From Bradyrhizobium sp. AZCC 2262 (lineage in GTDB: Bacteria > Pseudomonadota > Alphaproteobacteria > Rhizobiales > Xanthobacteraceae): 64,000 nucleotides of DNA. Shown here piece after piece: positions 29,152 to 38,012 of the stretch. The position numbers and the translations under genes were made by a program. Below the pieces are notes generated by a model that was not told the origin of the DNA, searched no databases, and saw only the letters and a list, made by a program, of their open reading frames with translations. Where the stretch lies: positions 5,890,001-5,954,000 of the forward strand of contig NZ_JAZHRT010000001.1 in assembly GCF_036924535.1 (NCBI RefSeq). The letters are read 5' to 3'. How positions within the stretch are numbered: position 1 is the first letter of the stretch; every line of letters begins with the position of its first letter.

Positions 29152-29679
29152 TCAGCCCTCAGCTTCGCATTTGGCCAGCACGTCTTCGAGCGAGATCGCC
29201 GATTTCAGCATCATCGCCGCCACCGCCTCGATCTCGTCGAGATGGGCAGTCGGCAGCGCGGTTTCAACCGGGGTGTCGGTCGCGATGCCGACGATGTCGG
29301 GATCGTGGGGGAACAGAAACGGTTTGCCGTTAGCGGCGCGAAAAACCTCGATCTTGCGGAGCGGCTCGCGCTTGAAACCTTCGACGACGACGAGATCAAC
29401 CCGCGACATCTTCGCCAGCAGTTCCGGCAGTCGCGGCTCGGCGGCGCCGCGCAGCTCGTGCATCAGCGCCCAGCGCTGGGTCGAGGACACCAGCACTTCG
29501 GCCGCACCGGCCTCGCGATGCTTCCAGGAATCCTTGCCGGGCACGTCGACATCGAAGGCATGATGGGCGTGCTTGATGACGGAGACGCGCAGGCCGTCTT
29601 TCAGCAAATACGGGATCACCCGCGTCAGCAAGGTGGTCTTGCCGGCGCCGCTCCATCCCGCGAGGCCTATCACTTTCAT
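29152..29679 (-). CDS. mobB: MobB, molybdopterin-guanine dinucleotide biosynthesis adapter
   Basis: A 175-residue GTPase-like protein starting MKVIGLAGWSGAGKTTLL, which contains the P-loop. It continues with VIKHAHHAFDVDVPGKDSW and DLVVVEGFKREPLRKIEV, both MobB signatures. MobB assists MobA in forming the guanine-dinucleotide cofactor used by formate dehydrogenase. I start at 29679; a longer in-frame extension upstream is translated from an intergenic palindromic repeat and should not be included. Confidence 0.93.
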   Translation of the reverse strand: MKVIGLAGWSGAGKTTLLTRVIPYLLKDGLRVSVIKHAHHAFDVDVPGKDSWKHREAGAAEVLVSSTQRWALMHELRGAAEPRLPELLAKMSRVDLVVVEGFKREPLRKIEVFRAANGKPFLFPHDPDIVGIATDTPVETALPTAHLDEIEAVAAMMLKSAISLEDVLAKCEAEG

Positions 29680-29712
29680 CTTGCGCTCCGAGCCTGCATT
29701 GCCTTGCAGGAT

Positions 29713-29804
29713 CGTCACGCCCGGGCTTGACCCGGGCATCCACGTCTTGACGCTATCGCAGCAAGAAAAGGCGTGGATGGCCGGGACAAGCCCGGCCATG
29801 ACGG
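29713..29804. repeat. Rhizobial-type intergenic palindromic repeat
   Basis: Dyad element of about 92 bases. Its left arm has the palindrome CCCGGGCTTGACCCGGGC with the flanking ATCCACG, and the right arm has the complementary CGTGGATGGCCGGG with its own palindrome ACAAGCCCGGCCATGACGG. This type of repeat is common between genes in Bradyrhizobium and relatives and forms a stable cruciform or RNA hairpin. It lies between the divergent mobB and fdhD starts and may also separate their transcripts. Confidence 0.7.
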
Positions 29805-29874
29805 AGTAAACCGTGACTTGTTCACTCCGGTGCTTATATCAGCCTACAGGCAATGTCATGCTACGTTGTATCTT

Positions 29875-30762
29875 ATGATGAAAATCGACAAAGCCCCCGC
29901 CCCACTGATCGTGCCGAATCCCGAGGATCCGCGGCTGACCGAGCGCGTCGCCGGGACCGACCAGACCGGTGCGGCGGTCGAGATCAGGGTGCCGGTGGAG
30001 CGCCCGCTGACGCTGTATCTGAACGCGCAGGAGATCGTCACCATGATGACGATCGGCGACTACCCGGAATATCTAGCGCTCGGCTATCTCCTGAACCAGA
30101 ACATGCTGAAATATGACGACGTCGTCACCGAGGTCGAGTATCACGACGACCTTCAGGTGGTGGTGGTGCGAACCGAGCACCACACCAATTTTGAAGCCAA
30201 ACTGAAGAAGCGCACGCAGACCTCAGGCTGCGCGCAGGGCACGGCGTTCGGCGACTTGCTCGAAGCGGTCGAAAGCGTGGCGCTGCCGAAGGCGGAATTG
30301 CGCACCTCCTGGCTCTACCAGATGACGCACGCGATCAACACCATGCCCTCTCTCTATCTTGAAGCTGGCGCGATCCATGGCTGCGTGCTGTGCAAGGAAG
30401 GCACACCCGTGTGCTACACCGAGGACGTCGGCCGCCACAATGCGGTCGACAAGATCGCCGGCTGGATCTATCGCCACGGTGTCGATCCTGCCGACAAGAT
30501 CCTCTACACCACCGGCCGCCTGACCTCCGAGATGGTGATCAAGACCGTGCGGATGGGCATTCCCATTCTCGTCTCGCGCTCGGGCTTCACCGCATGGGGC
30601 GTCGAACTGGCGCGGCAGGTCGGGCTGACGCTGGTCGGCCGCACGCGGGGCAAGCGCTTCATTGCGCTGTCCGGACAGGAGCGAATCGTGTTCGACCAGA
30701 ACCTCGACTATGTCGAAGACGAATCCGCGCGGCACAAGCGCAAGGGCGAAGCCGATGACTGA
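29875..30762 (+). CDS. fdhD: FdhD, sulfurtransferase for formate dehydrogenase
   Basis: A 295-residue FdhD family protein with [28 protein letters not shown] and [19 protein letters not shown], all signature segments. FdhD moves sulfur from a cysteine desulfurase to the bis-MGD cofactor of formate dehydrogenase. The usual CxxC pair is replaced by one cysteine in TSGCAQGT, a variant I believe occurs in other rhizobial FdhD proteins; another cysteine pair appears in HGCVLCKEG. The start is ATG at 29875 or 29878; no strong ribosome-binding site is visible. It overlaps mobA by eight bases. Confidence 0.93.
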   Translation: MMKIDKAPAPLIVPNPEDPRLTERVAGTDQTGAAVEIRVPVERPLTLYLNAQEIVTMMTIGDYPEYLALGYLLNQNMLKYDDVVTEVEYHDDLQVVVVRTEHHTNFEAKLKKRTQTSGCAQGTAFGDLLEAVESVALPKAELRTSWLYQMTHAINTMPSLYLEAGAIHGCVLCKEGTPVCYTEDVGRHNAVDKIAGWIYRHGVDPADKILYTTGRLTSEMVIKTVRMGIPILVSRSGFTAWGVELARQVGLTLVGRTRGKRFIALSGQERIVFDQNLDYVEDESARHKRKGEADD

Positions 30763-31426
30763 CGCGACGTCAAGAGACGCGCGGGCGACGCCAAGAGGCG
30801 CTCTGGACATTCCCGGCGTGTTGCTCGCTGGTGGCCTCGCGCGCAGAATGGGCGGCGGCGACAAGCCGATGCGCACCATCGCCGGCCGCACCATCCTCGA
30901 TCGGGTGATCGCGCGGCTGAAGCCGCAATGCAACGGCCTCATCCTCAACGCCAATGGCGATCCCGCGCGCTTTGCGGCATTCGGCCTGCCTGTCATTGCA
31001 GATGGCGTCGCCGACTTTCCGGGGCCGCTTGCCGGCATTCTAGCGGCGCTCGACTGGGCTGCGGCCAACCGGCCAGATGTAAAACTTGTGCTAAGCGCCG
31101 CGGGCGACAGCCCCTTCCTCCCGCGCGATCTGGTGTCGCGGCTGCATGGCGCGCTCGAAGCGGAGAAGGCCGAGCTTGCGGTCGCCGCCTCCGATGGACA
31201 GTCGCATCCGGTGATCGGATTGTGGAGCGTTGCCTTGCGAGACCAACTCCGCCACGCGCTTGTCGTCGAAGACATCAGAAAGATCGACCGCTGGACCGCG
31301 CGCTACAAGCTGGCGACCGTGACATGGCCGACCTCACCGCTCGACCCATTCTTCAACGCCAATACCATGGACGACATTGCCGAGGCAGAACGGCTGGCAG
31401 CGCTGGATGGGGAGCAACCCTCTTGA
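30755..31426 (+). CDS. mobA: MobA, molybdenum cofactor guanylyltransferase
   Basis: A 223-residue nucleotidyltransferase with the Rossmann-like signature [19 protein letters not shown], followed by the acidic catalytic site [11 protein letters not shown] and [13 protein letters not shown], typical of MobA. It couples GMP to molybdopterin to make MGD. The ATG lies inside the last eight bases of fdhD (ATGACTGA), showing tight co-translation of the two formate-dehydrogenase maturation genes. Confidence 0.93.
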   Translation: MTDATSRDARATPRGALDIPGVLLAGGLARRMGGGDKPMRTIAGRTILDRVIARLKPQCNGLILNANGDPARFAAFGLPVIADGVADFPGPLAGILAALDWAAANRPDVKLVLSAAGDSPFLPRDLVSRLHGALEAEKAELAVAASDGQSHPVIGLWSVALRDQLRHALVVEDIRKIDRWTARYKLATVTWPTSPLDPFFNANTMDDIAEAERLAALDGEQPS

Positions 31427-31530
31427 CTACCTAAAGATTGACGAATTCGATCATGATTTCAGCTTCAGATTAATTCAATTGGACATACCTGCCGATAGAG
31501 TTGCCGCGACGAACTTTAGCGCGAGGCACC

Positions 31531-32202
31531 GTGGCAATATTCGGACGCAGGAAGCCGGAAAGCTTCACCGGGTTGAAGGAGACCATGCGTCCGACACCGG
31601 ACGCGGATGGTGTGACCCGCGTCTTCCCAAGGGAACTCTGGGACGATCCAAAGATCGGCACGCTGCTGCGGGAAGTTGGCTTTGCCCCGGATGATGCACG
31701 CAACATCCTGCCAACGGCAGACGACTATATCGCGCTTTTCGCCGCAGCCAAGAAGCGGCTGGAGGAGCGCACCGAGGCCTTCAACCGGGAAATGACGATG
31801 CGCCATGGCTATTGCCGTGCCGTGCCTTTTCTGGTCATCGACAATACGATCTGGGACGGCGAACACGGGGCGTTTCTGTATGCCCAGTTGAAGCTCATTG
31901 GATACGATGAATGGAACGTACTCATGCTGGCAGCGGATGTGCGTACCAAGGAGGCCTGTGACATGGCAGGCCATCCCGGCACGGTGCCGGCGGTTACGGA
32001 AGTCATGACTGAGCGCGTGATCGAATGGAAGCGGCGCTATGAAGTCGCGCTGGAAGCATTCGGAGTTACAGCGACAGGCGGAGAGGGCCTGACTCGAGAG
32101 CAGTTCGAGGCGGAGCAGGACGCGCTGCGCAGGGAGATCGTGGACAACGTCGGCTGGATGAAGTCACGGATCATCAGCGAGCTGTTGCGCATTCAGGGGT
32201 GA
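31531..32202 (+). CDS. Hypothetical protein (223 aa)
   Basis: A soluble protein with no recognised domain. From the GTG at 31531 (GAGG at -8) it reads MAIFGRRKPE; an ATG at 31585 is an alternative start. The middle has the aromatic stretch AVPFLVIDNTIWDGEHGAFL and LKLIGYDEWNVLMLAADV, followed by a long helical C-terminus (LTREQFEAEQDALRREI). It follows mobA by 104 bases on the same strand but need not share its transcript. It is convergent with the FAD monooxygenase gene. Confidence 0.65.
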   Translation: MAIFGRRKPESFTGLKETMRPTPDADGVTRVFPRELWDDPKIGTLLREVGFAPDDARNILPTADDYIALFAAAKKRLEERTEAFNREMTMRHGYCRAVPFLVIDNTIWDGEHGAFLYAQLKLIGYDEWNVLMLAADVRTKEACDMAGHPGTVPAVTEVMTERVIEWKRRYEVALEAFGVTATGGEGLTREQFEAEQDALRREIVDNVGWMKSRIISELLRIQG

Positions 32203-32210
32203 GGGAAAGG

Positions 32211-33341
32211 TTACGCCGCAAGCGGCACGGTCCAGGCGTCGTAGCCATACACCCAATCGGTATCAGTCCTTCCGCTAAGCCAGGTGTTCGCGCGGGAGGT
32301 CTGCTGGATGCGCGCGGTGCGCTCCTTGCGCGTGGCTTCGAAGCGGCGAAATGCATCTGTAACGCCTTCCCGCTCCACGCCGTCAAGGCAGCGCGACAGC
32401 ACCGCCGCGTCCTCGATCGCCATCGCAGCGCCCTGCGCCATATAGGGCGTCATCGGATGGCAGGCGTCGCCGAGCAGTGTGACGTTGCGATCCGTCCATC
32501 GCTCCAGCGAATTGCGATCGACGATCGCCCATTTGTGCACGTCGGGGCATGCGGCCAGCACCTGCTCCACCTGTCGGTCGAAGCCAGCAAATGCCTTGCG
32601 CAATTCCCTGACGTCGCCCTTCGCCGACCACGACTCGATCCGGAAATCCGGTTCCGGCTGGCTGGTGACGAGGTAGATCTCGCTGCGGTTCGGCTTGACG
32701 TAGTAGATGACGATGTGACGGTCCTCGCCCCACCATTTGGTGCAATCGTCGATCTTTTCGCCGCCGAGCAACGCGGCAGGATAGGTGGTGCGGTAGGCGA
32801 TCCGCCCGGTGAAGTTCACCGGTGAGACGCCGAACAGCATATCTCGCACGACCGAGTGAACACCATCGGCGCCGATCACGGCGTCGGCGGTTGCGGTCGC
32901 GGCGTTGGCAAACGTGAGCCGAACGCCCTCGCCGGTTTCCTCCAGCCCGACCAGTTTGTGATTGAGCCTGACGCATTCATCCGGAACGGCGCTGGCGAGC
33001 GCCGCATGAAGATCGCCGCGGTGCGCCAGGAGATAGGGTGCGCCAAACTTCTGCTCGGCGCTCTCGCCGAAAATCATGTCGAACTTGATCTCGCCAGTGC
33101 GCCAATCGCGGTTGTTCCAGGAGCGCGGATAGAACGATTGCGCGCGCAGTCTCGCTTCCAGACCGAGCCCGCGCAGCACCTTCATGGCGTTGCAGCCGAT
33201 CTGGATGCCGGCCCCTAACCGCGCGAATTGCGTGGCCTGCTCGTAGACGGTGACGTCGATGCCGACCCGCCGCAGCGCCGCGGCGGTCGCGAGTCCACCC
33301 ATGCCGGCGCCGATGATCGCAATCGATAGCGGTCCTGCCAT
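32211..33341 (-). CDS. FAD-dependent aromatic hydroxylase family protein
   Basis: A 376-residue class A flavoprotein monooxygenase. It has the N-terminal dinucleotide-binding motif IIGAGMGGLATA, the DG motif in VIGADGVHS and the second FAD motif VTLLGDACHPMTPYMAQG. The N-terminal stretch FARLGAGIQIGCNAMKV resembles salicylate hydroxylases and 6-hydroxynicotinate 3-monooxygenase (NicC-like). The substrate cannot be read from sequence. It follows the MoeA-fusion gene by 51 bases on the same strand, so a common transcript is possible although the functional link is unclear. Confidence 0.85.
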   Translation of the reverse strand: MAGPLSIAIIGAGMGGLATAAALRRVGIDVTVYEQATQFARLGAGIQIGCNAMKVLRGLGLEARLRAQSFYPRSWNNRDWRTGEIKFDMIFGESAEQKFGAPYLLAHRGDLHAALASAVPDECVRLNHKLVGLEETGEGVRLTFANAATATADAVIGADGVHSVVRDMLFGVSPVNFTGRIAYRTTYPAALLGGEKIDDCTKWWGEDRHIVIYYVKPNRSEIYLVTSQPEPDFRIESWSAKGDVRELRKAFAGFDRQVEQVLAACPDVHKWAIVDRNSLERWTDRNVTLLGDACHPMTPYMAQGAAMAIEDAAVLSRCLDGVEREGVTDAFRRFEATRKERTARIQQTSRANTWLSGRTDTDWVYGYDAWTVPLAA

Positions 33342-33392
33342 TCCCGTCCCTGCCCAAGCCGCTTCTGTCGACGGCTTCTTAAGTGTCCCGCG

Positions 33393-35354
33393 TCAGGCCG
33401 GCCGAAAACCCGCCTGCTCAAGTGCTGTGCGGCCCGCTTCCGATGCCAGCGCATCGAGAAAGGCCTGCACCGCCGGCCGCTGCTTGCGCGCCTTCACCAG
33501 TGCAAAATCATAATGCTCTTCGGAAAAGGGAATGAAACCCAGGTTTGACGCATGCGCGACCGGCGCAATCGTCATGCCCCAGTCGGCGCGGTGCTGCGCG
33601 ACCGCAGCCGCCACAGCATTGTGCGAACGCGGCTGATTCCAGTAGCCGTCCGGCCGCGCGCCGCCGAGCAGGCGATCGATCAGGATGCGCGTGCCCGCGC
33701 CCTGGTTGCGGTTGACCATGATACAGGCGGGATCGGCGAGCGCCGCACGTACGGCGTCTTCCGCCGACAATCCCTCGAACCGCCGATCGTCCTTGCGGAA
33801 CACGATGCCCTGCATGCGACGCCAGCCGGGCACCAGTTCGAGCCCATCGCTGAGATACGGCGTGTTGTAGGTCTCGGTCTTCTCGTCGAACAAATGGATC
33901 GGCGCAAAATCGCATTCGCCGCGCTCGGCGGCCGAAAGCCCGCCGAGACTGCCGACCGCGATCGAGCGGACGACGAGCCCGGCATGCGCCAGCGGCGCGG
34001 TGACGAGATCGAGCCCGGTACAGTGGCTGCCGACGATGACGAGATCCGGCACCCGCACATGCGGCGTGAACAGCGTCACCTCGGCCTCGCTGCCGGCCGA
34101 CATCTGGTCGGCCAGCGCATCGACCTTCAGAAAGCCGTCGGCCTGCGCGAATGATGTGATGGCGCCCGAGCCCTTGCCTGTCGGGTATGCGATCAACCCG
34201 TCCGCCCCTTCGACCAGCGACACCATGACGAATTCGGTGCGGCCGAGTTCGGATGCAATCCGCACCGGCACGCGTGCATTGACCTTGGCGTCCGAGCGCG
34301 GCGGCAGGCCCGCCATTCGCCGCAGCACAGGCACGATCATGTCGTGAAAGGTGAACATGGCCGAGGTCGGAAATCCCGGCAGGATGATCACCGGCTTGCC
34401 GTCGCACACCGCAAGGCACAGCGGCTTGCCCGGCTTCAGCGCCACGCCGTGCGCGATGATGCCGGGTTTGCCGAGCCGGCCGATAATGCGGTGGGAGACA
34501 TCGCCCGCGCCCTTCGACGTGCCGCCCGACAGCACCAGCATGTCGCTGGCTTCCAGCGCCTTGCGCATGGCGGCTTCGAGTTGCGCTTCGTCGTCCGGGA
34601 TGGCGCCAAAAAAATGAGCCTCGCCGCCATTCTCCGAGATCGCGGCCGTGACGATCGCGCCGTTGGTGTCGTAGATCGCGGCCGGGCGCAGCGGCTGACC
34701 GGGTTGGACCAGTTCATCGCCGGTGGAAATGATCGCAACGCGCGGCCGCCGCGCGACGGAGACCTGCGCGATGCCGCAGGCCGCCAGCATGCCGATCTCG
34801 CGCGAGCCGATGACGGTGCCGGCGCGCAGCAGCGCCTCGCCGCGCGCGATATCGGAACCGGCATAGGACACGAATTGACCGGGGGACGCGGCGCGGCGGA
34901 TTTCGATCGCGCGAGCCCCTGCGGGCTGCGTGTGCTCGACCATCACGACGGCGTCCGCGCCGCGCGGCACCGGACCGCCGGTCGCGATTGGCGTGGCCGT
35001 GCCCGACAATACCGGCCGCGTCGGCGCGGTGCCGCAGGCGATCACCTCGTCGTTCAGCATCACGCGCACCGGCGAGGCCTCGCCGGCAGCCGCAAGATCG
35101 GCGGAACGCACCGCAAAGCCATCGACATTGGAGCGGTCGAATGGCGGCACGTCGATCGGCGCCACCACGTCCTCGGCAAGCGCGCAGCCGAGTGCGTCGG
35201 CGAGCGGGCGCTGCTCTCCAGCCACCGCACGCGGGAACAGAGCGGCCTCGAAACGCGCCAGCGCATCCTCGCGCGACAGAATCGTCAGGAACTGGTCCTG
35301 CTCGCTGCTGTCACGATCTTTCGGAGCGGGCGTATTGGTCATTTCTGAATTCAT
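33393..35354 (-). CDS. MoeA-like protein fused to a periplasmic-binding-protein-like domain
   Basis: A 653-residue two-part protein. Residues about 20-430 are MoeA-like: FDRSNVDGFAVRSADLAA, PIATGGPVPRGADAV, the MoCF core LVLSGGTSKGAGDVSH and VIILPGFPTSAMF. Residues about 440-650 are a PBP-like domain of the COG1910 type: VIVGSHCTGLDLV, MVNRNQGAGTRILID and NAVAAAVAQHRADWG. This fusion is known in molybdopterin biosynthesis and thought to sense or deliver molybdate or tungstate. It starts one base after the stop of the other MoeA-like gene, so they are co-translated. I chose the ATG at 35354 for this reason. Confidence 0.88.
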   Translation of the reverse strand: MNSEMTNTPAPKDRDSSEQDQFLTILSREDALARFEAALFPRAVAGEQRPLADALGCALAEDVVAPIDVPPFDRSNVDGFAVRSADLAAAGEASPVRVMLNDEVIACGTAPTRPVLSGTATPIATGGPVPRGADAVVMVEHTQPAGARAIEIRRAASPGQFVSYAGSDIARGEALLRAGTVIGSREIGMLAACGIAQVSVARRPRVAIISTGDELVQPGQPLRPAAIYDTNGAIVTAAISENGGEAHFFGAIPDDEAQLEAAMRKALEASDMLVLSGGTSKGAGDVSHRIIGRLGKPGIIAHGVALKPGKPLCLAVCDGKPVIILPGFPTSAMFTFHDMIVPVLRRMAGLPPRSDAKVNARVPVRIASELGRTEFVMVSLVEGADGLIAYPTGKGSGAITSFAQADGFLKVDALADQMSAGSEAEVTLFTPHVRVPDLVIVGSHCTGLDLVTAPLAHAGLVVRSIAVGSLGGLSAAERGECDFAPIHLFDEKTETYNTPYLSDGLELVPGWRRMQGIVFRKDDRRFEGLSAEDAVRAALADPACIMVNRNQGAGTRILIDRLLGGARPDGYWNQPRSHNAVAAAVAQHRADWGMTIAPVAHASNLGFIPFSEEHYDFALVKARKQRPAVQAFLDALASEAGRTALEQAGFRPA

Positions 35355-35355
35355 A

Positions 35356-36468
35356 TCAGTCCCACGACATATAGGCATCGACCGGGGTGCCTGCCGCAAA
35401 GCCTTCCGAGCCGCCTAATACCACGAGCCAGGCTTCGGCGCGGGCGATCGCGTCGAGCGACAATTCGCCCACCGCCAGCGGGATCCACATATCCTGCTTC
35501 CGCTCCAGCAACACGATCTCGGCGAGGCCGACGTGGGAGGCAATCTTGCGCGCCAGCGGCAAATTGACCGTCTCGCGCGGGCGGCGGCCCGAGAGACGAT
35601 CGAGTACAGGAAGCGCCAGCGTGCACCATGCCGCAAGCGCCTGATCGGGCGCGCCCGGCACCACCACGACGGGCGTCTTGCCCAGGCGCCCGACGGCCGA
35701 GGTCCGGCCGGGCTGCAGGGCAATGCCATGGGCGAAAACTTCGCCGCGTGCAGCCAATGCCGTCACCGCCGTGTCAGTGCGGCCGACGCCGGAGCCGCCG
35801 ACGGTCAGGAGCAAATCGTATGCGCCGTCACCAAGTGCCGCCGCAATCGATTCGGCATCGCGGCCCGCGGCCGTCGACGACACGATTTCGGCGCCCGCAG
35901 CCCGCGCACTCTCCGCAATCAGATCCGCCGTCACCGCGCCGCCGGGGACATTGACGACGCCGAGCCGCGGACGGCGCACGTTCAACCGCGCTATTCCGGC
36001 CGCGCGCGCCATCAGGAGATCGCGCGGCAGCACGCGCCGCCCGGCCTCCGCGACGAGACTGCCTGCGGCGATATCGCCGCCGGCCCGGCGCACGCCCTGC
36101 CCCGGGATCGCCTCCGCCAGCACCTGCGGCAGCGGCCCGGACAAATCGACGGAATCGGAATCCAGCACGCAGTCGCAACCATCCGGCATGGCCTCGCCGG
36201 CCTCGACCCAGACCGGAGACGTCGTCAACGGCAATGGCGAATACGACGACACGCCGACCAGATCGCGCGCACCGAATGCATAGCCGTCCACTGCGGCAAC
36301 GTCGCGCGGCGGATGAGCCTCGAGCGGCGGCATGTCGGCGGCAATGCAACGCAGCGCCTCGACAAGCGTCAGTTCTACCGGCGCGACCGGTTCCACGCCC
36401 TGCAGCAGGGCGTCGAGCGTCTTATCAAGCGGCGTAAGCGAGGTCGGCAGGCGCTGCGGCAAGGTCAT
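35356..36468 (-). CDS. Divergent MoeA-like molybdopterin-binding protein
   Basis: A 370-residue MoeA-like protein with HPPRDVAAVDGYAFGARD and the MoCF-type core LLLTVGGSGVGRTD. Compared with MoeA at 27887, the LPGNPV loop reads VPGAPDQA and the overall length is about 50 residues shorter, indicating a changed function. It precedes the MoeA-PBP fusion by one base in an operon. I start at the ATG at 36468. It may form part of a separate tungsten or molybdenum insertion route; this is inferred from paralogy only. Confidence 0.8.
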   Translation of the reverse strand: MTLPQRLPTSLTPLDKTLDALLQGVEPVAPVELTLVEALRCIAADMPPLEAHPPRDVAAVDGYAFGARDLVGVSSYSPLPLTTSPVWVEAGEAMPDGCDCVLDSDSVDLSGPLPQVLAEAIPGQGVRRAGGDIAAGSLVAEAGRRVLPRDLLMARAAGIARLNVRRPRLGVVNVPGGAVTADLIAESARAAGAEIVSSTAAGRDAESIAAALGDGAYDLLLTVGGSGVGRTDTAVTALAARGEVFAHGIALQPGRTSAVGRLGKTPVVVVPGAPDQALAAWCTLALPVLDRLSGRRPRETVNLPLARKIASHVGLAEIVLLERKQDMWIPLAVGELSLDAIARAEAWLVVLGGSEGFAAGTPVDAYMSWD

Positions 36469-36650
36469 GGCTCGCCTATGCCCTGAATCGGGCCGGAAAT
36501 AAACAGAACCCGGTACCGCTTGCAGGCGCCCCCTCCATTTGGCCACGTTGACGCCGGGACAAAATAGTTGCAAATGAGACCAATTGGCGGGATCAAACCG
36601 CCTGCGAAAACCAACGGCCAACGCGCCGATTCCAGGGAGGAGAAGACAGG

Positions 36651-37862
36651 ATGTTCGCCAGGAACCTTTCCAGGCTGGGAATTCTCGCGGCCGCGCTGCT
36701 GGCGTCGACCGCCGCGCTCGCGCAAGTCTCGGACGATGTGGTCAAGATCGGCGTCCTCACCGACATGAACGGTCCGGCATCGACGCCGACCGGTCAGGGC
36801 TCGGTCACCGCCGCGCAGATGGCGATCGACGATTTCGGCGGCAAGGTGCTCGGCAAGCCGATCAGCATCATCGTCGGCGACCACCAGCTCAAGCCCGATA
36901 TCGGCGGCGGCATCGCGCGGCGCTGGTACGATGTCGACCAGGTCGATCTGATCGTCGACGTTCCGGTGTCGGCGGTTGGCCTCGCCGTCCAAAACATCGC
37001 CAACGAGAAGAAGAAACTGTTCATCACGCATTCGACGCTCGCCGCGGATTTCCACGGCAAATTCTGCTCGCCCTACGCGATGCAGTGGGTGATCGACACC
37101 CGTTCGCTCGCGGTCGGCACCGCGCAGGCCGTGGTCAAGCGCGGTGGCGATAGCTGGTTCTTCATCACCGACGACTATGCCTTCGGCCATTCGCTGGAAC
37201 GCGACGCTTCCAGCGTCGTCACCGCCAATGGTGGCAAGGTGCTGGGCTCGGTGCGCCCGCCGCTCGCAACGCCTGACCTGTCGTCCTTCGTGCTGCAGGC
37301 GCAGGCTTCCAAGGCCAAGATCATCGGCATCGCCGCGGGTCCGCCCAACAACATGAACGAGATCAAGACCGCCGCCGAGTTCGGCGTGTTGAAGGGCGGC
37401 CAGCAGATGGCGGCATTGCTGGCGCTGATCACCGACATCCATTCGCTGGGATTGCCGGCGGCCCAGGGCCTGTTGCTGACGACCTCGTTCTACTGGGACA
37501 TGGACGACAAGACCCGCGAATGGTCAAAACGCTACTTCGCCAAGATGAACAGGATGCCGACGATGTGGCAGGCCGGCGTCTATTCCTCGGTCATGAGCTA
37601 TCTCAACGCCATCAAGGAGACCGGCACCGACGAACCGCTGAAAGTGGCGGCGAAGATGCGCGAAAAGCCGATCGAGGATTTCTTCTCGCGCAACGGCAAG
37701 CTGCGCGAGGACAATCTGATGGTGCATGACCTGTGGCTGGTGCAGGTCAAGAAGCCCGAGGAATCGAAATATCCATGGGACTATTATCAGATCCTCGCCA
37801 AGATTTCCGGCGATGAAGCGTTCGGCCCGCCGGATCCGGCGTGTGCGATGGCGAAGAAATAA
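36651..37862 (+). CDS. Branched-chain-amino-acid-type ABC transporter substrate-binding protein
   Basis: A 403-residue protein with a Sec signal peptide (basic N-terminus, LGILAAALLASTAALAQ, cleavage near residue 25) and a type I periplasmic-binding fold. VVKIGVLTDMNGPASTPTGQG begins the mature part and SWFFITDDYAFGHSLERDA is a family signature. It would capture a small amide or amino acid in the periplasm. A strong AGGGAGGAG lies upstream of the start. No permease or ATPase gene is adjacent in the window, so it is an orphan binding protein here. Confidence 0.88.
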   Translation: MFARNLSRLGILAAALLASTAALAQVSDDVVKIGVLTDMNGPASTPTGQGSVTAAQMAIDDFGGKVLGKPISIIVGDHQLKPDIGGGIARRWYDVDQVDLIVDVPVSAVGLAVQNIANEKKKLFITHSTLAADFHGKFCSPYAMQWVIDTRSLAVGTAQAVVKRGGDSWFFITDDYAFGHSLERDASSVVTANGGKVLGSVRPPLATPDLSSFVLQAQASKAKIIGIAAGPPNNMNEIKTAAEFGVLKGGQQMAALLALITDIHSLGLPAAQGLLLTTSFYWDMDDKTREWSKRYFAKMNRMPTMWQAGVYSSVMSYLNAIKETGTDEPLKVAAKMREKPIEDFFSRNGKLREDNLMVHDLWLVQVKKPEESKYPWDYYQILAKISGDEAFGPPDPACAMAKK

Positions 37863-37869
37863 CTCTCTC

Positions 37870-37994
37870 CGTCGTCCCCGCGAAAGCGGGGACCCATAGC
37901 CACCGGCCCACCGTGTTGCAAAAAGGCTGGGGCCGCTTGCTGATGTAACAACAAGCATCAGTGGTTATGGGTCCCTGCGTTCGCAGGGACGACG
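37870..37994. repeat. Intergenic palindromic repeat with two hairpins
   Basis: A 125-base element with hairpins at each end: CGTCGTCCCCGCGAAAGCGG on the left and GTCCCTGCGTTCGCAGGGAC followed by GACG on the right. The outer arms also pair (GGGACCCATAGCC against GGTTATGGGTCCC). It lies between the convergent binding-protein genes and could act as a bidirectional terminator. Such elements occur in many copies in Bradyrhizobium-type genomes. Confidence 0.65.
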
Positions 37995-38012
37995 TGTGGA
38001 AACAGGCGCGCC

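Noticed and set aside
29680..29799. N-terminal extension of MobB
   Set aside because: It is translated from a palindromic intergenic repeat; the family start is at 29679.
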